From contig NZ_FOCE01000007.1 of NCBI RefSeq assembly GCF_900110025.1, positions 62,001 through 126,000 on the forward strand: a DNA stretch of 64,000 nucleotides, given 5' to 3'. The notes under the pieces were generated by a model. That model saw only the letters and a program-made list of their open reading frames with translations, ran no database searches and was not told the origin of the DNA. Numbering within the stretch: position 1 is the first letter of the stretch; every line of letters begins with the position of its first letter. The translations under genes and the position numbers were made by a program. The DNA comes from Gemmobacter aquatilis (GTDB lineage Bacteria; Pseudomonadota; Alphaproteobacteria; Rhodobacterales; Rhodobacteraceae). This document shows positions 25,518-35,253 of the stretch, piece after piece.

Positions 25518-26473
25518 TTCGGGTGCCTCAGTCGGGGATTGGCGAGGATCGACACGAGGTCGGCGATCAGGTTCAGGCCGATATAGACGCCGGCGAAGAC
25601 GAGGCCACAGGCCTGCACCACCGGCACGTCACGTTTGGCGACGTGATCGACCAGATATTGCCCCATGCCGGGATAGACGAAGACCACCTCGACCACGACC
25701 ACACCGACCACCAGATAGGCGAGGTTGATCATCACCACATTGACCACCGGCGCCACCGCATTGGGCAGGGCATGGCGGGCGATGATCAGGAAGGGGCGCA
25801 GGCCCTTCAGCTCGGCGGTTTCGATATAGGCCGATTGCATCACGTTCAGGATGGCGGCGCGGGTCATCCGCATCATATGGCCCAGCACGGCCAGAACCAG
25901 CACGATCACCGGCAGGGAAATGGCATAAAGCCGCTCGCCAAACGCCATCCCGTCATAGACGGCGGCCAGCGAGGGGAAGACGCGGAACTGCACCGACAGG
26001 AAGTAGACGGCGATATAGCCCACGAGAAATTCGGGCACCGAAATGGTGGCCAGCGTGACGGTGGAGATCAGCTTGTCGGGCCAGCGGTTGCGATAGCGCA
26101 CCGACACAAGGCCCAGCAGCACCGCCAGCGGCACTGCGATCACGGCGGCGCAAGAGGCGAGGAACAGCGTATTGGCCAGCCGTTTGCCCAAGGCGGGCGC
26201 GATGGGTTCGCCATTCGACAGCGCGGTGCCCAGATCGCCCTGCACCACCCCGGCCAGCCAGCCGAAATAGCGGCTGAGCGCCGGTTCGTTCAGGCCCAGC
26301 TGTTCGCGCAGGTTGGCCAGCGTTTCCGGCGTGGCGGATTGGCCGAGGATGGATTGCGCCACATCGCCCGGCAGGATCTGCGTGCCGACGAAGATCAGCA
26401 CCGAGGCCGCCCACAGCAGCAGGAGGCCCAGCGCAAGGCGCTGGGCAACCAGTGTCACGACAGGATGAGCCAT
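25514..26473 (-). CDS. Peptide-type ABC transporter permease (DppB family)
   Basis: 319-residue inner-membrane protein. It has the DppB N-terminal helix, the long periplasmic region QSILGQSATPETLANLREQLGL, and the EAA-loop equivalent YIETAELKGLRPFLIIARHAL. ATG 26473 (MAHPVVTLVAQRLA) starts 4 bp after the stop of the binding-protein gene, so upstream in-frame starts inside that gene are rejected. Coupled to the DppC-type gene by a four-base overlap. Confidence 0.92.
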   Translation of the reverse strand: MAHPVVTLVAQRLALGLLLLWAASVLIFVGTQILPGDVAQSILGQSATPETLANLREQLGLNEPALSRYFGWLAGVVQGDLGTALSNGEPIAPALGKRLANTLFLASCAAVIAVPLAVLLGLVSVRYRNRWPDKLISTVTLATISVPEFLVGYIAVYFLSVQFRVFPSLAAVYDGMAFGERLYAISLPVIVLVLAVLGHMMRMTRAAILNVMQSAYIETAELKGLRPFLIIARHALPNAVAPVVNVVMINLAYLVVGVVVVEVVFVYPGMGQYLVDHVAKRDVPVVQACGLVFAGVYIGLNLIADLVSILANPRLRHPK

Positions 26474-26477
26474 GCCC

Positions 26478-28064
26478 TCATGCCATCCAAGTCTTGGATG
26501 TGGCAAGGCCGTTCATCATCTCCTGCTCGCCATTCGGAAGCCAGCCGGCAATGGCCTCGGAATGCGCTTCGACCCAATCGTTGAACATCGGGCAGATCAC
26601 GCCGCCTTCTTCCCACAGGATCTTGGCGATCTTGCTGTAGAGTTCCTTGCGCTTGGCCAGATCGGTTTCGCTGCGGGCTTGCAGCACCAGATCGTCGAAT
26701 TCCTTGTTCGAGAACTTGGTGTCGTTCCAATCCGCCGTGGAGACATAGGCGGTGGAATACATCTGGTCCTGCACCGGGCGGCCGCCCCAATAGCTGGCGC
26801 AGAAGGGTTTGACGTTCCAAACATCCGACCAATAGCCGTCATCCGGCACGCGCTTGATTTCCAGCGGGATGCCCGCCGCCTTGGCGCTGGCCTGAAACAG
26901 CGCCGCCGCATCCACCGCGCCGGGGAAGGCGCCGTCGGCGACGATCAGCTCGATCGGGCTGCCGTCATGGCCGGAGGCCTTGTAATGTTCGGCGGCCTTT
27001 TCCAGCGAAAATTCGCGCTGCGGCAGGGTTTCGTCGAACAGCGGATAGGCCTTGTTGATCGGGATGTCGTTGCCGACCGAGCCGAAGCCGTCGAGGATCT
27101 TGTCCACCAGCTCTTGCCGGTTGATGGCGTATTTCAGCGCCAGCCGCAGATCCTTGTTGTCGAAGGGGGCGGTGTTGCAATGCATGATGAAGACATAATG
27201 CCCGCGGCCCGACACATTGGTGACCGACACGCCCGGCGCGCGGGCCAGCAGTTTGGCGACCTTTGGGTCAACCCGGTTGATCATGTGGACCTGACCGGAT
27301 TGCAGCGCCGCGGTGCGGGCCGTGCTGTCATTGATGATGAGGAATTCCACCCCGTCATAATGGCCGCGCGTGGTATCCCAGTCTTCCGCGAACTTCTCGA
27401 ACACATAGCGCACGCCGGCTTCGGCGGAGACGACCTTGTAGGGGCCGGTGCCGATCGCCTTGTTCGGATCATCGACGCCGCCCTTGGGCTGGACCAGCAG
27501 GTGATAATCGGCCAGCAGATAGGGCAGATCGGCATTGCCGGTGGCGAGGGTGACCACCACGCTGTCGCCTTCGGCCTTGATGTCGGTGATGGCCTGCATC
27601 ACGCCATAGGCGCCGGATTTGGCGTTTTCGTCGGAGTGGCGCTTGAAGGTGGCGACCACGTCCTCGACCGTCATGTCGCTGCCGTCGTGGAATTTCACGC
27701 CCGAGCGGATCTTGAAGGTCCAGACCGTGCCATCTTCATTGGGGGCAAAGGATTCGGCCAGACGCGGTTCGATGGAGCCGTCGGGCAGTACGTTGACGAT
27801 GGTATCGCCCCATTGGCGGTTGACGTTGAACGCCACCGGACCATCGGCCAGACCGGGGTCCAGCGCATCGGTGCTTTCGCCGCCGCCCAGACCGACCTTC
27901 AGCACACCACCCTTCTTCGGCTCTTCCGCCCGTGCCATTTGTGGCAGCAGCGTCGTGCCCAGCGCGGTGGCCATGCCCAGCGCGGCGGCGCGGCCCATGA
28001 ATCCGCGGCGGGTCAAACCAGCGCTGTCGATCGCGTCGAGCAGCTTGCTGAGATCGTCTTTCAT
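26478..28064 (-). CDS. Peptide-type ABC transporter binding protein (SBP_bac_5), Tat signal
   Basis: 528-residue periplasmic solute-binding protein. The N-terminus has a twin-arginine signal, TRRGFMGRAAALGMA, with likely cleavage near ARA|EE, so it is exported folded. The family region FAPNEDGTVWTFKIRSGVKFHDGS is present. The start has AGGGAG about 7 bases upstream. First gene of the unit binding protein - DppB - DppC - DppDF. The ligand could be peptides, opines, glutathione-like or acylated compounds. The CocE-type hydrolase gene upstream hints at an ester- or amide-bearing substrate, which is speculative. Confidence 0.93.
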   Translation of the reverse strand: MKDDLSKLLDAIDSAGLTRRGFMGRAAALGMATALGTTLLPQMARAEEPKKGGVLKVGLGGGESTDALDPGLADGPVAFNVNRQWGDTIVNVLPDGSIEPRLAESFAPNEDGTVWTFKIRSGVKFHDGSDMTVEDVVATFKRHSDENAKSGAYGVMQAITDIKAEGDSVVVTLATGNADLPYLLADYHLLVQPKGGVDDPNKAIGTGPYKVVSAEAGVRYVFEKFAEDWDTTRGHYDGVEFLIINDSTARTAALQSGQVHMINRVDPKVAKLLARAPGVSVTNVSGRGHYVFIMHCNTAPFDNKDLRLALKYAINRQELVDKILDGFGSVGNDIPINKAYPLFDETLPQREFSLEKAAEHYKASGHDGSPIELIVADGAFPGAVDAAALFQASAKAAGIPLEIKRVPDDGYWSDVWNVKPFCASYWGGRPVQDQMYSTAYVSTADWNDTKFSNKEFDDLVLQARSETDLAKRKELYSKIAKILWEEGGVICPMFNDWVEAHSEAIAGWLPNGEQEMMNGLATSKTWMA

Positions 28065-28121
28065 CCGAGTCTCCCTGACAGTTTTTATGTGATTATTTGC
28101 TCAAGCATGGCGGGAAAGCCG

Positions 28122-28135
28122 TGTTTGCGTAAACA
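28122..28135. promoter_or_regulatory. LacI-like dyad TGTTTGCGTAAACA upstream of the peptide transporter
   Basis: 14-bp dyad with 5-bp arms TGTTT/AAACA, 58 bp upstream of the binding-protein start, next to a T8 run. The shape resembles LacI/CcpA-type operators. No LacI-family gene is in the window, so the regulator would be encoded elsewhere. Low certainty. Confidence 0.3.
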
Positions 28136-28166
28136 TTTTTTTTGGGCTTTTCCTGTCGGTTTCCCG

Positions 28167-30164
28167 TCATATGTGGTCGCGTTTGACGGGCGCATGGAAT
28201 TGGCGGGAAAACACCTGCGCCGCGCCCTCCCATGCCTGAAGCTGCGCATCCATCTGCAGATTTTGCGCTGCGGCGCTCATCTGGCAGGTGGCGAGGCTGC
28301 GCACCGACCAGTCGCCCCGCGCCAGACGCTGTTCATAGGAAATCTCCACCCGCGCAGACAGCGGATCGTCGGGATGGATCGACCAGACCTCGCGCAGGGT
28401 TTCGCCGGTGATCAGGCCATGGGTCAGGTTTTCGGCATCGCCGGTGTCTTCTTCGACAATCAGCGCGATGCGGCCGGTGATCAGGTCATGTTCGATCCGC
28501 CGGGCGGCGGCGGGGGCCCGCAAGACGCGGTGTTTCCAGCCCGGCGCGGCCTCGGGCACCGGGGGCAGCCATTCGTCGCCGCGGCTGCCGGAATGGCGCG
28601 GCAGATCCAGCGTGCCGGACTCGAGCGTCAGCGTCGCCGCCTCGGGCGAGGGCCACAGGAACGGCCAGTAGGTGGTGGACAGTGCCAGCCGCAGCCGATG
28701 GCCGGGGGCCAGCCGGTAGCCCATCTGATCGAGGGTCAGCGCGATGTCGAACGCCTCGGCCACCGGCACCGGGGTCGGCTGTTCCATGCTGTCGCGGTGG
28801 CGCAGGTTCAGGATGCCATGGCAGATGCGCACCGAAGCGCCATCGGGCGCCACGTCGCAGAGCCGCGCCACGAGGAAGGCCATCGGCTTGTCGCTGCGCA
28901 GCCGCAGGTGAAGGGTGGCTTGCCCCAGCAGGTCCATGCCTTCGGCCAGCGGATCGGTGTCGAAACAGACCGACAGCGCATCGTCAGCGCGCTGGTCGCC
29001 GGGCATTTCGGCGTGCAGGCCCATCGGGAAGAACTCGCCGGTGTGCAGCCCCAGATGCTGCGGCGTGGCAACGGAGAGGCCCAGGGCCGCGGCACCCTGC
29101 CCCAACCGCCCCGGCGAAAGCGCCAGAACCGCGCGCGTCACGCGGGGGCTGGGCCATTGCTCCTCTACCACCCAATGGCCAGGGCGATGGGCGGCGCAGG
29201 CATCGGGCGGCGCGGAATGGAGCATATAGGCGCGGTAGCGCGGCCCCTGCGCCACGCCGTTGTCGATGCCCTTCAGCCAGCAATCCCACCAGCGGATCGC
29301 CTCTTGCAGAAAGCCGATCTGCGGGCCGGGCACGGCGGTATGGGGGTATTGGTGCACCCATGGCCCCATGACCCCCTGCCCCACGCCGGGATGGTTGGTC
29401 ATCACATGGCCCAGCGTGTTCATGTAATTGTCGGCCCAGCCGCCGAAATTCAGCACCGGCACCTGCATCCGGCCCCAGTCTTCGCAGATTGAGCCGTGTT
29501 TCCAATAGGCGTCGCGGGTCTGGTGGCTGGCCCAGCGCGGGGCGAGCCAAGGCTCGGCCTCCAGCCGCGCCAGCCAGTCTTGCCGCCAGTCGGGGCGCAG
29601 CGCCGGATCGGCGGGGCGCGAGGAGAAGGACAGCATCACCGCCCCCCAGCCGAAATTCTCGCCCAAGAGGCAACCGCCCTTGAAATGCACGTCATCGGCG
29701 AAACGGTCGGCGGTGGAACAGACCGAAATCACCGCCTTCAGCGCCGGGGGCTGGTTGAAGGCGGCTTGCAGGCAGTTGAAGCCGCCCCAGCTTTTGCCCA
29801 TCATCCCGACCGCGCCGCTGCACCATGGCTGGCGCGACAGCCAGTCGATGACGGCCACGGCATCATCCATTTCCTGCTGGGTGTATTCGTCCGCCATCAG
29901 CCCTTCGCTGTCGCCATTGCCGCGCATGTCCACCCGGATGCAGGCATAGCCATGGCCGGCGACGTAGGGGTGCATCAGCTCATCCCGCACCAAGGTGCCG
30001 TCGCGTTTGCGGTAGGGGATGTATTCCAGCACGGCAGGCACCGGGTTTTCCCCGGCATCCTCGGGGCGCCAGATCCGGGCCGACAGGCGCACGCCATCGG
30101 GCATCATGATCCCCTCGTCCGGCAGGTCGATGATCTTGCGGGGGAAATCGGTGACGGTGCGCAT
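28167..30164 (-). CDS. CocE/NonD family hydrolase (X-Pro dipeptidyl-peptidase S15 type)
   Basis: 665-residue serine hydrolase. The alpha/beta core has CIRVDMRGNGDSEG and the nucleophile Ser125 in MMGKSWGGFN; a C-terminal jelly-roll domain (X-PepC) follows from about residue 390 (HLRLRSDKPMAFLVARL). No signal peptide, so cytoplasmic. The family includes cocaine esterase, glutaryl-acylases and Xaa-Pro dipeptidyl peptidases. ATG 30164 has GGAG 6-8 bases upstream, and the reading frame staying open far upstream is a GC effect. It lies between the LysR gene and the peptide ABC operon in the same direction, so a joint role with the transporter is plausible but unproven. Confidence 0.9.
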   Translation of the reverse strand: MRTVTDFPRKIIDLPDEGIMMPDGVRLSARIWRPEDAGENPVPAVLEYIPYRKRDGTLVRDELMHPYVAGHGYACIRVDMRGNGDSEGLMADEYTQQEMDDAVAVIDWLSRQPWCSGAVGMMGKSWGGFNCLQAAFNQPPALKAVISVCSTADRFADDVHFKGGCLLGENFGWGAVMLSFSSRPADPALRPDWRQDWLARLEAEPWLAPRWASHQTRDAYWKHGSICEDWGRMQVPVLNFGGWADNYMNTLGHVMTNHPGVGQGVMGPWVHQYPHTAVPGPQIGFLQEAIRWWDCWLKGIDNGVAQGPRYRAYMLHSAPPDACAAHRPGHWVVEEQWPSPRVTRAVLALSPGRLGQGAAALGLSVATPQHLGLHTGEFFPMGLHAEMPGDQRADDALSVCFDTDPLAEGMDLLGQATLHLRLRSDKPMAFLVARLCDVAPDGASVRICHGILNLRHRDSMEQPTPVPVAEAFDIALTLDQMGYRLAPGHRLRLALSTTYWPFLWPSPEAATLTLESGTLDLPRHSGSRGDEWLPPVPEAAPGWKHRVLRAPAAARRIEHDLITGRIALIVEEDTGDAENLTHGLITGETLREVWSIHPDDPLSARVEISYEQRLARGDWSVRSLATCQMSAAAQNLQMDAQLQAWEGAAQVFSRQFHAPVKRDHI

Positions 30165-30193
30165 GGTGTTCTCCGGGTTCGGGCGGGGCCTCT

Positions 30194-30258
30194 GGCGCCA
30201 GCCTAGCGGTGGCGGTGCGGGCTGCTGGCCCAATCCCGACATGACGGGCGCTGGCGCC
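30194..30258. repeat. Inverted repeat between the LysR and CocE genes
   Basis: Arms GGCGCCAGC (30194-30202) and GCTGGCGCC (30250-30258), 47 bp apart. Each contains the palindrome GGCGCC. May be a transcript structure or binding site in the 104-bp spacer. Function unknown. Confidence 0.3.
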
Positions 30259-30268
30259 GCCCCGCCGG

Positions 30269-31168
30269 TCAGGCCGAGTCCTGCGCGGTGGCGGCCAGCC
30301 AGTCGGTCAGCGCGCGGGGGATGCCCGGCAGATCGGGCCGGGTGACCAGCCAATAGCCACAGTCCGCCCGCTCCACCTGAGGGCCGACGGGGACGAGCGT
30401 GCCGTTGGCGAGATGGCTGGCGATAAGCTGCACCCAGCCCAGCGCCACGCCCTGTTCGGCCAGCGCCGCCTGAATGACGAATCCATAGGTGTTCAGCACC
30501 ATATCGCCCGGCGCGGGGGCGCGGGCGATGCCCTGTGTGTGCAACCAACTGGCCCAGGTAAACCAGCGCGAGGGGCCTTCGTTTTCCAGATGCAGCAAAG
30601 GCGCCTGCGCCAGATCGGCCAGCGTGGCAAACGGCCCGTGCCGCGCCAGAAAGCCGGGGCTGCAAACCGGCACCACGCGTTCGGGCATCAAAAGACGCGC
30701 CCCCTCGGGCATGTCGCTGCGGCGCCCGAACAGGATGGCGGCATCGGCGCTGCCATCCAACCCCTCGTCGATCCCCTGCGAGGCGATGATATGCACCTGA
30801 ACCTCGGGGTGCAGAGCGCGAAACTCGGTGACGCGCGGCATCAGCCAGAAGGCGGCGAACCCGTAATCGGTAAAGATGCGGATCACCGGCGCCTTGGCCA
30901 GCGCCCGCGCCTCTTGCGTGGCGGCGTCGATCCCCGCCACCCCGGCCTGCACCGCCGCCAGCAGCAGGTGCCCCGCCGGTGTGGGCTTGCTGCCGCCAGA
31001 GTGGCGCTGGAACAGCGGCAGGCCGACCTGTTCCTCGATCCGGCGCACCTGGTAGCTGACAGCGGGCTGCGACAGGCCCAGTTCTGCCGCCGCAGCGCTG
31101 AGCGAGCCGTGCCGCCCCACCGCCGCGAAGATGCGCAGCCAGCCCAGATCGAGTTTGCGCGGAGCCAT
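30269..31168 (-). CDS. LysR-family regulator of choline-sulfate use
   Basis: 299 residues. The N-terminal LysR helix-turn-helix (LDLGWLRIFAAVGRHGSLSA, GLSQPAVSYQVRRIEEQVG) is followed by a GcvA-like effector domain. It is divergent from choX-betC, the arrangement known for putative choline-sulfate utilisation transcription factors. Presumed to activate choX-betC in response to choline or choline-O-sulfate. ATG 31168 is the family start. Its regulatory target is inferred from position. Confidence 0.88.
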   Translation of the reverse strand: MAPRKLDLGWLRIFAAVGRHGSLSAAAAELGLSQPAVSYQVRRIEEQVGLPLFQRHSGGSKPTPAGHLLLAAVQAGVAGIDAATQEARALAKAPVIRIFTDYGFAAFWLMPRVTEFRALHPEVQVHIIASQGIDEGLDGSADAAILFGRRSDMPEGARLLMPERVVPVCSPGFLARHGPFATLADLAQAPLLHLENEGPSRWFTWASWLHTQGIARAPAPGDMVLNTYGFVIQAALAEQGVALGWVQLIASHLANGTLVPVGPQVERADCGYWLVTRPDLPGIPRALTDWLAATAQDSA

Positions 31169-31179
31169 AAGTAGCCTTT

Positions 31180-31216
31180 ATGGTTTGGATCGAAAATAAC
31201 CGTCTATACAGACCAT
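31180..31216. promoter_or_regulatory. Dyad in the LysR-choX divergent spacer
   Basis: ATGGTTTG (31180-31187) and CAGACCAT (31209-31216) match at 7 of 8 positions across a 21-bp centre. Inside lies GTCT-ATAC-AGAC (31202-31213). This suits the multi-site operators of LysR proteins and lies within the only 109-bp spacer between the two start codons. Confidence 0.4.
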
Positions 31217-31277
31217 GGCATACAGATACCTGATAGGGGCACAAGAAAAACCTCCTCTCCCGACAGGAAACCGCGCC

Positions 31278-32216
31278 ATGACCCGAACCCGCATTGCCCT
31301 CGCCCTTGCCACCGCCCTGCTGCCGCTGGCGGCGCAGGCCGATGATGCCGCCCAATGCGGCGCCGTGCGGCTGTTCGATCCCGGCTGGACCGACATCAAC
31401 GCCACCAATGCCGTGGCGACCACGCTGCTGTCGGCGCTGGGCTATACGCCCGAGGTGAAGACCCTGTCGGTGATCGTGGGATATGAGGCGATGAAGGCGG
31501 GCGAGATCGACGCCTTTCTGGGCAACTGGATGCCCGCCCAGCAGAAATTCATCGACGATCTGAACGCCGCCAAGGCGGTGGAGGTGCTGGGCCAGAACCT
31601 TGAGGGCGCCAAGTTCACCCTGGCGGTGACCAGCGCCGCCGGGCAGATGGGGGTCAAGGATTTCAAGGATCTGGCGCCGCTGGGCGAAGCCTTCGACCGC
31701 AAGATCCATGGCATCGAAGCGGGCGCCCCGGCGAATGAAAGCATCCAGAAGATGATCGACGCCAATGATTTCGGCCTTGGCGACTGGGAGCTTGTCGCCT
31801 CCAGCGAGCAGGGGATGCTGGCGCAGGTGGCGCGCGGGCAGGACAGCGATGCGCCGGTGGTGTTTCTGGCCTGGGCGCCGCATCCGATGAACACGCGCTT
31901 CGATCTGACCTATCTGGCCGGGGGCGACGCCTATTTCGGCCCGGATTATGGCGGTGCCGATGTCTATACGCTGGCGCGCAGCGGCTGGTCGGGCGCCTGC
32001 CCCAATGCCGCGCAACTGCTGCGCAATCTCGTCTTCACGATCGAGGCGGAAAGCACCATCATGGGCGGGATTCTGGACGACGGCCAGACCCCGGACGAAA
32101 GCGCCAAAGCCTGGCTGAAGGCCAATCCCGCCACGCTGGAACGCTGGCTGACCGGCGTCACCACGCTGGACAGCGCCCCGGCGCTGCCCGCGGCTCAGGC
32201 GGCGCTTGGCCTCTGA
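31278..32216 (+). CDS. choX: Choline ABC transporter binding protein ChoX
   Basis: Periplasmic binding protein of the OpuAC/ChoX family, 312 residues. Signal peptide MTRTRIALALATALLPLAA, cleaved near AQA|DD. The mature part has FDPGWTDINATNAVA, LGNWMPAQQKF and YLAGGDAYFGPDYGGADVYT, with aromatic residues expected to form a box around the quaternary ammonium group. ATG 31278 with AGGAAA upstream is preferred over an upstream in-frame ATG. The permease and ATPase of the choline importer (ChoW, ChoV) are not in the window. Followed by betC after 63 bp, probably one transcript. Confidence 0.92.
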   Translation: MTRTRIALALATALLPLAAQADDAAQCGAVRLFDPGWTDINATNAVATTLLSALGYTPEVKTLSVIVGYEAMKAGEIDAFLGNWMPAQQKFIDDLNAAKAVEVLGQNLEGAKFTLAVTSAAGQMGVKDFKDLAPLGEAFDRKIHGIEAGAPANESIQKMIDANDFGLGDWELVASSEQGMLAQVARGQDSDAPVVFLAWAPHPMNTRFDLTYLAGGDAYFGPDYGGADVYTLARSGWSGACPNAAQLLRNLVFTIEAESTIMGGILDDGQTPDESAKAWLKANPATLERWLTGVTTLDSAPALPAAQAALGL

Positions 32217-32279
32217 CCCCGAACCGTGGCAGGGGACGGCAAACGCCCCCTGCCCCAAGGCGCTGCTGAAAGGACCGAC

Positions 32280-33785
32280 ATGAGCCGCCCCAATATCCTG
32301 ATCCTGATGGTGGACCAGCTGACCGGAACCCTGTTCCCCGATGGCCCCGCCGACTGGCTGCACACGCCGAACCTGCGCAAGCTGGCCGACCGATCGGTGC
32401 GCTTCGCCAACAGCTATACCGCCTCGCCGCTCTGCGCCCCGGCGCGGGCCTCGTTCATGTCGGGGCAATTGCCGCGCCGCACGCGGGTCTATGACAATGC
32501 CGCCGAATTCACCTCGGACATCCCGACCTATGCCCATCACCTGCGCCGCGCGGGTTATCAGACGGCGCTGTCGGGCAAGATGCATTTCGTCGGCCCCGAC
32601 CAGTTGCACGGGTTTGAAGAACGCCTGACCACCGACATCTATCCCGCCGATTTCGGCTGGACCCCGGATTACCGCAAACCGGGCGAGCGGATCGACTGGT
32701 GGTATCACAACCTCGGCTCCGTCACCGGTGCGGGCGTGGCGGAAATCACCAACCAGCTGGAATATGACGACGACGTGGCGCATCAGGCGGTGCAGAAGCT
32801 TTATGATCTGTCGCGCGGCATGGATGCCCGGCCCTGGTGCCTGACCGTCAGCTTCACCCACCCGCATGACCCGTTCGTGGCGCGGCGCAAATACTGGGAT
32901 CTCTACGAAGGCAGCGCCCATCTGGAGCCGCCCGAGCCGCTGGCCTACGAAGACATGGACCCCCATTCGCAGCGCCTGATGGATGCCTGCGACTGGCGGT
33001 CGCTGGAGGTGACGCCCGACCATATCCGCCGGGCGCGGCAGGGTTATTTCGCCAATATCTCTTACGTCGATGACAAGATCGGCGAAATTCTCGCCACGCT
33101 GGAGGCGACGCGGCAAGAGGCGATCATCCTCTTCGTGTCGGACCATGGCGAGATGCTGGGACGCAAGGGGCTGTGGTTCAAGATGAATTTCTTCGAAGGC
33201 GCCGCCCGCGTGCCGCTGATGGTCGCCGCCCCCGGCCTGCCAGCCGGGCGGGTGGATACGCCGGTCTGCACCATCGACGTGACGCCCACGCTCTGCGATC
33301 TGGCCGGGATCTCGATGGCGGAGGTGATGCCCTGGACCGATGGCGAAAGCCTGGTGCCGCTGGCCAAGGGTTTTGATCGTACGGCGCCGGTGGCGATGGA
33401 ATATGCCGCCGAGGGCACGATCACCCCGATGGTCGCGCTGCGCGATGCAAGGTTCAAATACATCCGCTGCGCCGCCGACCCGGAACTGTTGTTCGACCTT
33501 GAGACGGATGTGGAGGAAACGAAAAACCTCGCCACCGATCCGGCCCATGCCGACACCATGGCCCGCTTTCGCACCGAGGTGGAAATGCGCTGGGATCTGG
33601 CCCGCTTCGATGCCGAAGTGCGCGAAAGCCAGGCCCGGCGCTGGGTCGTCTACGAGGCACTGCGCAACGGCAATTATTTCCCGTGGGATTACCAGCCGCT
33701 GCGCGCCGCCTCGGAACGCTATATGCGCAACCATATGGATCTGAACGTGCTGGAAGAAAACAAACGCTTCCCGCGCGGGGAATAG
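32280..33785 (+). CDS. betC: Choline-sulfatase
   Basis: Cytoplasmic type I sulfatase, 501 residues, hydrolysing choline-O-sulfate to choline and sulfate and so feeding glycine-betaine synthesis or carbon/sulfur supply. Metal ligands sit in ILMVDQLTG near the N-terminus. Formylglycine site CAPAR with Cys52 (to be oxidised by a maturase encoded elsewhere), SGKMHFVGPDQLHGFE, and VSDHGEMLGRKGLWFKMNFFE. The C-terminal choline-sulfatase-specific region WVVYEALRNGNYFPWDYQP confirms the specificity. ATG 32280 has AAAGGA upstream. Last gene of the choX-betC unit. Confidence 0.95.
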   Translation: MSRPNILILMVDQLTGTLFPDGPADWLHTPNLRKLADRSVRFANSYTASPLCAPARASFMSGQLPRRTRVYDNAAEFTSDIPTYAHHLRRAGYQTALSGKMHFVGPDQLHGFEERLTTDIYPADFGWTPDYRKPGERIDWWYHNLGSVTGAGVAEITNQLEYDDDVAHQAVQKLYDLSRGMDARPWCLTVSFTHPHDPFVARRKYWDLYEGSAHLEPPEPLAYEDMDPHSQRLMDACDWRSLEVTPDHIRRARQGYFANISYVDDKIGEILATLEATRQEAIILFVSDHGEMLGRKGLWFKMNFFEGAARVPLMVAAPGLPAGRVDTPVCTIDVTPTLCDLAGISMAEVMPWTDGESLVPLAKGFDRTAPVAMEYAAEGTITPMVALRDARFKYIRCAADPELLFDLETDVEETKNLATDPAHADTMARFRTEVEMRWDLARFDAEVRESQARRWVVYEALRNGNYFPWDYQPLRAASERYMRNHMDLNVLEENKRFPRGE

Positions 33786-33800
33786 GGCCAATCAGACAGC

Positions 33801-33830
33801 GCCTGCGCAAGGCGCAGGCCCTCCCTTTTA
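33801..33830 (+). terminator. Hairpin after betC
   Basis: 8-bp stem GCCTGCGC/GCGCAGGC with a 3-nt loop (33801-33819), then CCCTCCCTTTTAT. Likely the betC transcript end. Confidence 0.6.
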
Positions 33831-33835
33831 TCTCA

Positions 33836-33900
33836 CCGCCCGCGCTGCGCGCAGGCGGCTCGGTCATGCCTCCGGCGGGGATATTTGGACCAAGATGAAA
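33836..33900 (+). repeat. Structured 3' intergenic element, copy B' (betC side)
   Basis: Lies 3' of betC in betC orientation: GC-rich foldable stretch (CGCTGCGCGCAGGCG and neighbours) followed by the tail GGGGATATTTGGACCAAGATGAAA. The tail is the near-exact inverse of that of copy B (33920-33970), which follows the convergent metK gene. The two tails can pair. Confidence 0.55.
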
Positions 33901-33919
33901 ACAGGCGCCACTCTTCACC

Positions 33920-33970
33920 TTTCATCTTGGCAAAAATATCCCCGGGGGTCCGGGGGCAGGCAGCCCCCGG
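33920..33970 (-). repeat. Structured 3' intergenic element, copy B (metK side)
   Basis: Minus-strand reading: 8-bp hairpin CCGGGGGC/GCCCCCGG with a 5-nt loop, ACCCCC, then tail GGGGATATTTTTGCCAAGATGAAA. Same hairpin and tail logic as copies A and C, placed 3' of metK after two other hairpins. Confidence 0.6.
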
Positions 33971-33980
33971 CGCTGCCGCA

Positions 33981-34011
33981 AAAGCAAAGGCCCGGTCGCG
34001 CTGACCGGGCC
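33981..34011 (-). terminator. Terminator downstream of metK
   Basis: 9-bp stem GGCCCGGTC/GACCGGGCC with a 5-nt loop, followed on the minus strand by TTTGCTTTTGC. Confidence 0.7.
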
Positions 34012-34030
34012 CCGCCATCTTCCGTGGCAA

Positions 34031-34067
34031 CGCCTTTGGCGGGGGCTCGATGCCCCGGCCAAAGGCG
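34031..34067 (-). terminator. Long hairpin directly after the metK stop
   Basis: 16-bp stem with one mismatch (CGCCTTTGGC and GGGGC arms) around a 5-nt loop, 13 bp past the metK stop. There is no T-run; with the hairpin at 33981 it forms a tandem 3'-end structure. Confidence 0.6.
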
Positions 34068-34079
34068 CCCTGTTTCAGG

Positions 34080-35246
<1,167 letters not shown>

Positions 35247-35253
35247 GGGGAAG

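Noticed and set aside
26472..29492. A plus-strand frame of about 1,000 codons opposite the peptide transporter binding protein and CocE genes
   Set aside because: Antisense shadow; the minus-strand genes have complete family features and ribosome sites.
28167..33791. A minus-strand frame open for about 1,870 codons across the CocE, LysR, choX and betC genes
   Set aside because: Only the first 665 codons from the 3' end (28167-30164) are the CocE gene. The rest is antisense or out of frame to genes with clear motifs; it stays open because of high GC codon bias.
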